The position numbers were made by a program, and so were the translations under genes. 64,000 nucleotides of DNA from JANQPD01 sp963715655 (GTDB taxonomy: Bacteria > Bacteroidota > Bacteroidia > Flavobacteriales > Schleiferiaceae), in contig OY970262.1 in the NCBI GenBank assembly GCA_963715655.1, forward strand, positions 682,001 through 746,000, written 5' to 3'. The notes under the pieces were generated by a model that saw only the letters and a list, made by a program, of their open reading frames with translations, ran no database searches and had not been told where the DNA came from. Below are positions 60,359-64,000 of the stretch, piece by piece; position 1 is the stretch's first letter, and each line of letters begins with the position of its first letter.

Positions 60359-61117
60359 ATGAAGTTATTCTCTAAAATAATTGGTGCCGGTGAACCGCTC
60401 TTAATTCTACACGGAGTATTTGGCAGTGGCGATAATTGGGGAACTCTTGGTAAGCAATGGTCAGAAACGTATGAAGTACACTTAATTGACGCACGTAATC
60501 ACGGGCACAGTCCACATAGCGATGCTTTTAGTTACGATTTAATGGCGGATGATTTGCTGGAATATATGGACACTCATAAACTGGAAAAAGCGAGGATAAT
60601 TGGACATAGTATGGGTGGTAAAGTAGCCATGCTTTTTGCGGTGTATAATCCGGAGCGTATCACAAAATTATTGATAGCGGATATTGCTCCTAAAGCATAT
60701 AAACCGCATCATCAGAATATTTTATCCGCTTTAAGCGAATTAGATTTAGAGCGCATTGATAACCGTAGTGATGCTCAAGATGCGTTTGCCATTAAGGATG
60801 AAGGCACACGTCAGTTTTTACTTAAAAGTTTGTATTGGAAAGAAAAGGGAAAGTTGGCTTGGCGTTTTAATTTACCAATAATTGCTAAGGAAATAGAAAA
60901 TGTAGGAGAAGCATTGCCGAACCAAGCGGTGTTTTATGGAGCTACTCTTTTTGCGCGTGGAGGTAAAAGCAATTACATTGAAGATGAGGATATGGAGCTT
61001 ATTTTACGCCACTTTCCTGAAGCTAGTTTAAAAACTATTGAAGGTGCCGGACATTGGCTACACGCTGAAAAGCCTAAAGAGTTTTTTGAAATCGCTAATG
61101 CGTTTTTGGAATCATAG
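60359..61117 (+). CDS. Alpha/beta hydrolase (YbfF/esterase-like)
   Basis: A 252-residue soluble hydrolase. The oxyanion region is HGVFGSGDNWGTLGKQW, the nucleophile elbow is IGHSMGGKVAM, and the catalytic histidine lies in EGAGHWLHAEKP. The DARNHGHSPHSDAFSYDLMADDL segment is typical of the YbfF-like esterases. No signal peptide. It is divergent from toxin module 2, so its promoter must lie within the duplicated DNA. Confidence 0.88.
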   Translation: MKLFSKIIGAGEPLLILHGVFGSGDNWGTLGKQWSETYEVHLIDARNHGHSPHSDAFSYDLMADDLLEYMDTHKLEKARIIGHSMGGKVAMLFAVYNPERITKLLIADIAPKAYKPHHQNILSALSELDLERIDNRSDAQDAFAIKDEGTRQFLLKSLYWKEKGKLAWRFNLPIIAKEIENVGEALPNQAVFYGATLFARGGKSNYIEDEDMELILRHFPEASLKTIEGAGHWLHAEKPKEFFEIANAFLES

Positions 61118-61319
61118 AAATATACGGAAGGTGAAATAATTATGCTGGTTTAAAAGCGCTATGCACATTATTCCAACCGTTTAGGATTGTATGATTCGTG
61201 CGTCCATCTTTTAAAAGTAGATACGTTTTTATGACCTGCAAAAGTTTAAAACCTTACGAGGGCATATAAGTATAAATCAAACATACACATTGCCGTGATA
61301 ACGCTGAAGAAATCACATG

Positions 61320-61372
61320 TTTATAGAAAATTTATATCCCGATGGTAGTAACCCTGAAGGGGTCAAATTTTC
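61320..61372. repeat. Possible REP-like intergenic sequence
   Basis: The stretch ATATCCCGATGGTAGTAACC followed by CTGAAGGGGTCAAATTTTC resembles intergenic repeats of Bacteroidota; only one copy is here. The rest of the 263-nt gap between the hydrolase and murI shows nothing else. Confidence 0.25.
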
Positions 61373-61380
61373 AAGGCAAC

Positions 61381-62175
61381 TTACACCGGCAATCGCTCCA
61401 CCAAATCAATATGTTTCCCAAAAAACATTTTAGCCGTGCGTTCAAAAGCAGGCGTGTGTTCTGATACAAAAAAACGATGCTCGGCAACCACATCATTTGC
61501 ATTGAGTAAATTATGCTTGCGCAAAAGGCTTACTAAATTGCGTGCAACTAATTCCGGAGAATCTACTACCTCGGCTCTACCGCCAAAAAACTGTTCAATT
61601 TCTTTTTGCAATAGTGGAAAATGGGTGCAGCCTAAAATTAGCGTGCTTATGTCGCTAAATTTTTTGCTGCCCAAGTAGGCTTCAATGGCACCGGCACTTA
61701 CTTTGGTGTTCATAAATGCCTCTTCAATTATACCCACTAAAAGTGGAGTAGGGGCGCTTACAACATTAAGCTTAGGGTTCATTTTACGTAGTTTTTTACG
61801 ATACACACCACTTTTTATGGTGGCGCGCGTAGCAATTACACCAACTTTGTTATTTATGTTGCTGCCAACATAATCTACCACAGGATCTACCACATTTAAA
61901 ATAGGGAGATTGGGAAATAGCTCTACCAAGTGTTTATACGCCAAAGCACTAGCGGTATTGCAAGCTATCACAACTGCTTTGCAGTTTTCTTTTACCAAAA
62001 ATTTAGCAATCTGCTCTGCATAAAAAACAATGGTTTCTTCACTCTTATTTCCGTAAGGGCTATTTATAGTATCGCCAAAATATACCAAAGATTCATTTGG
62101 CAGCACACGTTTAATGGCCGAAGCCACCGTAAGGCCGCCAACGCCAGAATCAAAAATACCGATGGGTTTATTCAA
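61381..62175 (-). CDS. murI: Glutamate racemase
   Basis: A 264-residue racemase making D-glutamate for peptidoglycan. The two catalytic cysteines are Cys72 in VIACNTASA and Cys183 in LGCTHFPLL; GIFDSGVGGLTV holds Asp9. The order bamA, ompH, ompH, murI is conserved in Bacteroidota, but a strong terminator separates murI from the ompH genes here. Confidence 0.95.
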   Translation of the reverse strand: MNKPIGIFDSGVGGLTVASAIKRVLPNESLVYFGDTINSPYGNKSEETIVFYAEQIAKFLVKENCKAVVIACNTASALAYKHLVELFPNLPILNVVDPVVDYVGSNINNKVGVIATRATIKSGVYRKKLRKMNPKLNVVSAPTPLLVGIIEEAFMNTKVSAGAIEAYLGSKKFSDISTLILGCTHFPLLQKEIEQFFGGRAEVVDSPELVARNLVSLLRKHNLLNANDVVAEHRFFVSEHTPAFERTAKMFFGKHIDLVERLPV

Positions 62176-62181
62176 AATTGT

Positions 62182-62220
62182 AAAAATAAAAAGTCCCGCT
62201 ACGAAATACGCAGCGGGACA
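62182..62220 (-). terminator. Intrinsic terminator after the ompH genes
   Basis: Minus-strand stem GTCCCGCT/AGCGGGAC with an 11-nt loop, followed by TTTTTATTTTT. It lies between ompH and murI. Confidence 0.88.
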
Positions 62221-62244
62221 AATGTAAAACTTAAAATACGTTGG

Positions 62245-62763
62245 CTATTGTAAGCCTAATTTTTTCTTTACTAAAGGCATTATATCAATGCCATTTTCAG
62301 CAAAAATTACTACCGCTTTACTTTCAGAGCTATCTAAAATGTAGGTGAAATTATTTTCTTTGGCTACTTCCTTCACCGCTTTGGTAGCTTTTTCAATAAT
62401 TGGGGTAATCAATTCCATTTGCTTGTTTTGCAAATCTTGTCCGGCTTTTTGTTGATATTCTTGAATGCGCACTTGCAGTTCTTGAATTTCTTTAGCCTTA
62501 GTTTCTTTGCTGAGCTGCGTCATCATTTGCTCATTTTTACGATAGCCGGCAATTTTGGTTTCAAGCTCTTTTTCCATTTCTTCCAAATCTTTCTCCAACT
62601 GATCGCGGTAACCTTCTAATTCTGTTTGTACCGTAGTAATTTCCGGCATCAATTGTAAAAGATTGTCGGCATTTATGTAACCAATTTTTTGGTTTTGTGC
62701 CGCAAGGTTTGCGCTAAACAAAATACCCAAACTAAGGGCTATGGTAGTTATCGCTTTTTTCAT
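62245..62763 (-). CDS. OmpH/Skp family periplasmic chaperone (second copy)
   Basis: A 172-residue Skp-like protein with a signal peptide (residues 1-22, SANLAAQ cleavage), start strand KIGYINADNLLQLMPE, a long helical pair (about 45-115) that forms the tentacle, and the closing TYILDSSESKAVVIFAENGIDI. It carries unfolded outer-membrane proteins to BamA. Start at ATG 62763; a TTG five codons upstream is unlikely. Confidence 0.92.
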   Translation of the reverse strand: MKKAITTIALSLGILFSANLAAQNQKIGYINADNLLQLMPEITTVQTELEGYRDQLEKDLEEMEKELETKIAGYRKNEQMMTQLSKETKAKEIQELQVRIQEYQQKAGQDLQNKQMELITPIIEKATKAVKEVAKENNFTYILDSSESKAVVIFAENGIDIMPLVKKKLGLQ

Positions 62764-62793
62764 TCTATTTGTGTTCAATTTATCTAATTATTC

Positions 62794-63321
62794 TTATTTA
62801 TCTACTACTTCTAATTCTCGAAGTACATCATCCGTTATATCCGCCTTACCGTTGTTAAAAAGGGTAATTAGGTCGCTTCCCTTGTCAAAAACTACGTCTA
62901 ATCTTTTTTTACGCGCAATGCTTTGCACCGCGTTATATACTTTATCCTGTATTGGCCTCACCAATGCTTGTCTCTTTTTATACACTTGGCCATCAGGGCC
63001 AAAATAATTACGCTGCAACGTTTTTGCCTCTTCGTCTTTCTTTTTTATTTCTGCTAAGCGCGATTGTTGCATTTCTTCCGTAAGCAAAATCTTTTCTGCA
63101 TCATACGCTTTTTGCAAAGCATCGGCTTCTGAACGTAATGCTTCTACTTCTCCTTGCCATGTTTTACTTAGTTGATCTAATTGCTTTTGCGCCTGATTGT
63201 ACTCTGGCAATTTTGCAAGTATTAAATCAGTATCAACCAAAGCAAAACGTTGTGCTTGCAAGCTGTAGGTTGAAAAACCAAATATCAGGCCAAAAAATAA
63301 AAGGGTAAACAAACGTTTCAT
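62794..63321 (-). CDS. OmpH/Skp family periplasmic chaperone (first copy)
   Basis: A 175-residue Skp-like protein with a signal peptide (TLLFFGLIFGFSTYSLQAQ), RFALVDTDLILAKLPEYNQAQ, two long helices (about 40-105) and LDVVFDKGSDLITLFNNGKAD. I start it at ATG 63321, directly before the signal peptide; the longer frame overlaps bamA. It is 22 nt after bamA and 30 nt before the second copy. Confidence 0.92.
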   Translation of the reverse strand: MKRLFTLLFFGLIFGFSTYSLQAQRFALVDTDLILAKLPEYNQAQKQLDQLSKTWQGEVEALRSEADALQKAYDAEKILLTEEMQQSRLAEIKKKDEEAKTLQRNYFGPDGQVYKKRQALVRPIQDKVYNAVQSIARKKRLDVVFDKGSDLITLFNNGKADITDDVLRELEVVDK

Positions 63322-63343
63322 AAGGCGTGCGAAAATAAATAAA

Positions 63344-64000
63344 TTAAAACTGCTGACCAATGATGAAGTGAATGTTGCCACCTGAAGGAACTGTACTATT
63401 TGGAACAGGATCAAATCCATATCCCCAATCAACTCCTAATAAACCAAACATGGGCATAAAAATACGTACCCCTGCACCAGCGGATCGCTTCAATTTAAAC
63501 GGCTCGTAATTACTAAAATTGTCAAACGTATTACCACCCTCTAAAAAGGAAAGTACAAATATTTGTGCGCTTGGGTTTTCAGTAATTAAGTAGCGAAGCT
63601 CTAGCGTAAACTTGTTATACAAAGCACCTCCTAACGCATTGGTTCTTTGACCCCCGGGCACTAAACTGTTGTTTGGATATCCGCGTAAGCCAATAATTTC
63701 TCTACCATCCAGCACAAAGTTTTGTAGCCCATCTCCACCTAAAAAGAAACGCTCAAAAGGAGGAAGACCTATTTCTTTATTGTACGCTCCTAAAAAGCCA
63801 AATTCACCGGCTGTTTTAATTACGGTTTTTGGTAAAATTTCGGTAAACCAGCTGCTGTTTACTTTCACTTTATGATATTCCAAAAATTTAAATTTTTCCT
63901 GAATACTTTCTGCGGAAATATCTCGGTTAGAAAGTAAGGAATAGGGTGGGGTTAACTCTAACGTAATATTAAAAAGCGAACCTTTGCGTGGATAAATTGG
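63344..64000 (-). CDS. bamA: Outer-membrane assembly protein BamA, C-terminal part
   Basis: The last 218 residues of an Omp85 barrel, open to the window edge. Strands end with the typical IHFIIGQQF. The lid-loop signature is seen as GLRGYP, and VGEVE-like GGNTFDNFSNYEPFKLKRSAGAGVRIFMPMFGLLGVDWGYG closes the barrel. BamA inserts outer-membrane proteins. The gene order with two ompH genes supports the call; the POTRA part is outside. Confidence 0.92.
   Translation of the reverse strand, partial: PIYPRKGSLFNITLELTPPYSLLSNRDISAESIQEKFKFLEYHKVKVNSSWFTEILPKTVIKTAGEFGFLGAYNKEIGLPPFERFFLGGDGLQNFVLDGREIIGLRGYPNNSLVPGGQRTNALGGALYNKFTLELRYLITENPSAQIFVLSFLEGGNTFDNFSNYEPFKLKRSAGAGVRIFMPMFGLLGVDWGYGFDPVPNSTVPSGGNIHFIIGQQF

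Overview
The window is a chromosomal segment of an AT-rich member of the Bacteroidota, most likely a Flavobacteriales bacterium. The evidence is the gene content and order: ctaB with two cox subunit III genes, coxIV, SCO and DUF420; a mraZ-to-ftsZ cluster with a very long FtsZ; bamA followed by two ompH genes and murI; an OmpA with type-3 thrombospondin repeats; GH3 and DUF2797 proteins; and promoters of the TTTG-N(16-20)-TAnnTTTG type used by this phylum. No phage, plasmid, CRISPR array or complete transposon is visible, so most of the window is ordinary core genome with a few accessory spots.

Layout. 1-3342 (+): tail of heme O synthase, cytochrome oxidase subunits III/III/IV and two oxidase assembly factors. 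3444-8203 (+): an orphan histidine kinase, HemW, a cyclase-family hydrolase and a secreted subtilase. 8262-15511 (mostly -): a deoxynucleoside kinase, a GH3 enzyme, DUF2797 (+), a flippase-like membrane protein, a queuosine precursor transporter and SppA. 15590-21780: FolK with a second deoxynucleoside kinase, OmpA, a SpoU methyltransferase, MutS and two tRNAs (Gly-GCC, Leu-UAA). 21819-31654: Kdo transferase and a nucleotide-sugar block (aminotransferase, UDP-glucose dehydrogenase, UDP-glucuronate decarboxylase, GalE, RmlB) for surface polysaccharide. 31734-34429: a TPR histidine kinase with its LuxR-type regulator.

34465-51953 (-): the division and cell-wall (dcw) cluster in the order mraZ, rsmH, ftsL-like, ftsI-like PBP, murE, mraY, murD, [unknown gene], ftsW, murG, murC, ftsQ, ftsA, ftsZ, followed by a cytochrome c and a YqeY protein. 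Most junctions overlap by 1-14 nt. The unit is interrupted once, between murD and ftsW, by an unknown secreted protein flanked by short repeats, including about 16 perfect copies of an 8-bp unit. MraZ-type GTGGGA repeats stand just upstream of mraZ.

52253-64000: NifU, gamma carbonic anhydrase, MetG, small unknown genes, two tandem ParD/ParE-type toxin-antitoxin modules, an alpha/beta hydrolase, and murI, ompH, ompH and bamA (cut by the window end). The toxin-antitoxin pair is the most interesting accessory element. The two modules share almost identical promoters, operators and antitoxin DNA-binding halves, but have different antitoxin tails and toxins. The first toxin gene carries what looks like a single-base deletion that removes its conserved C-terminus.
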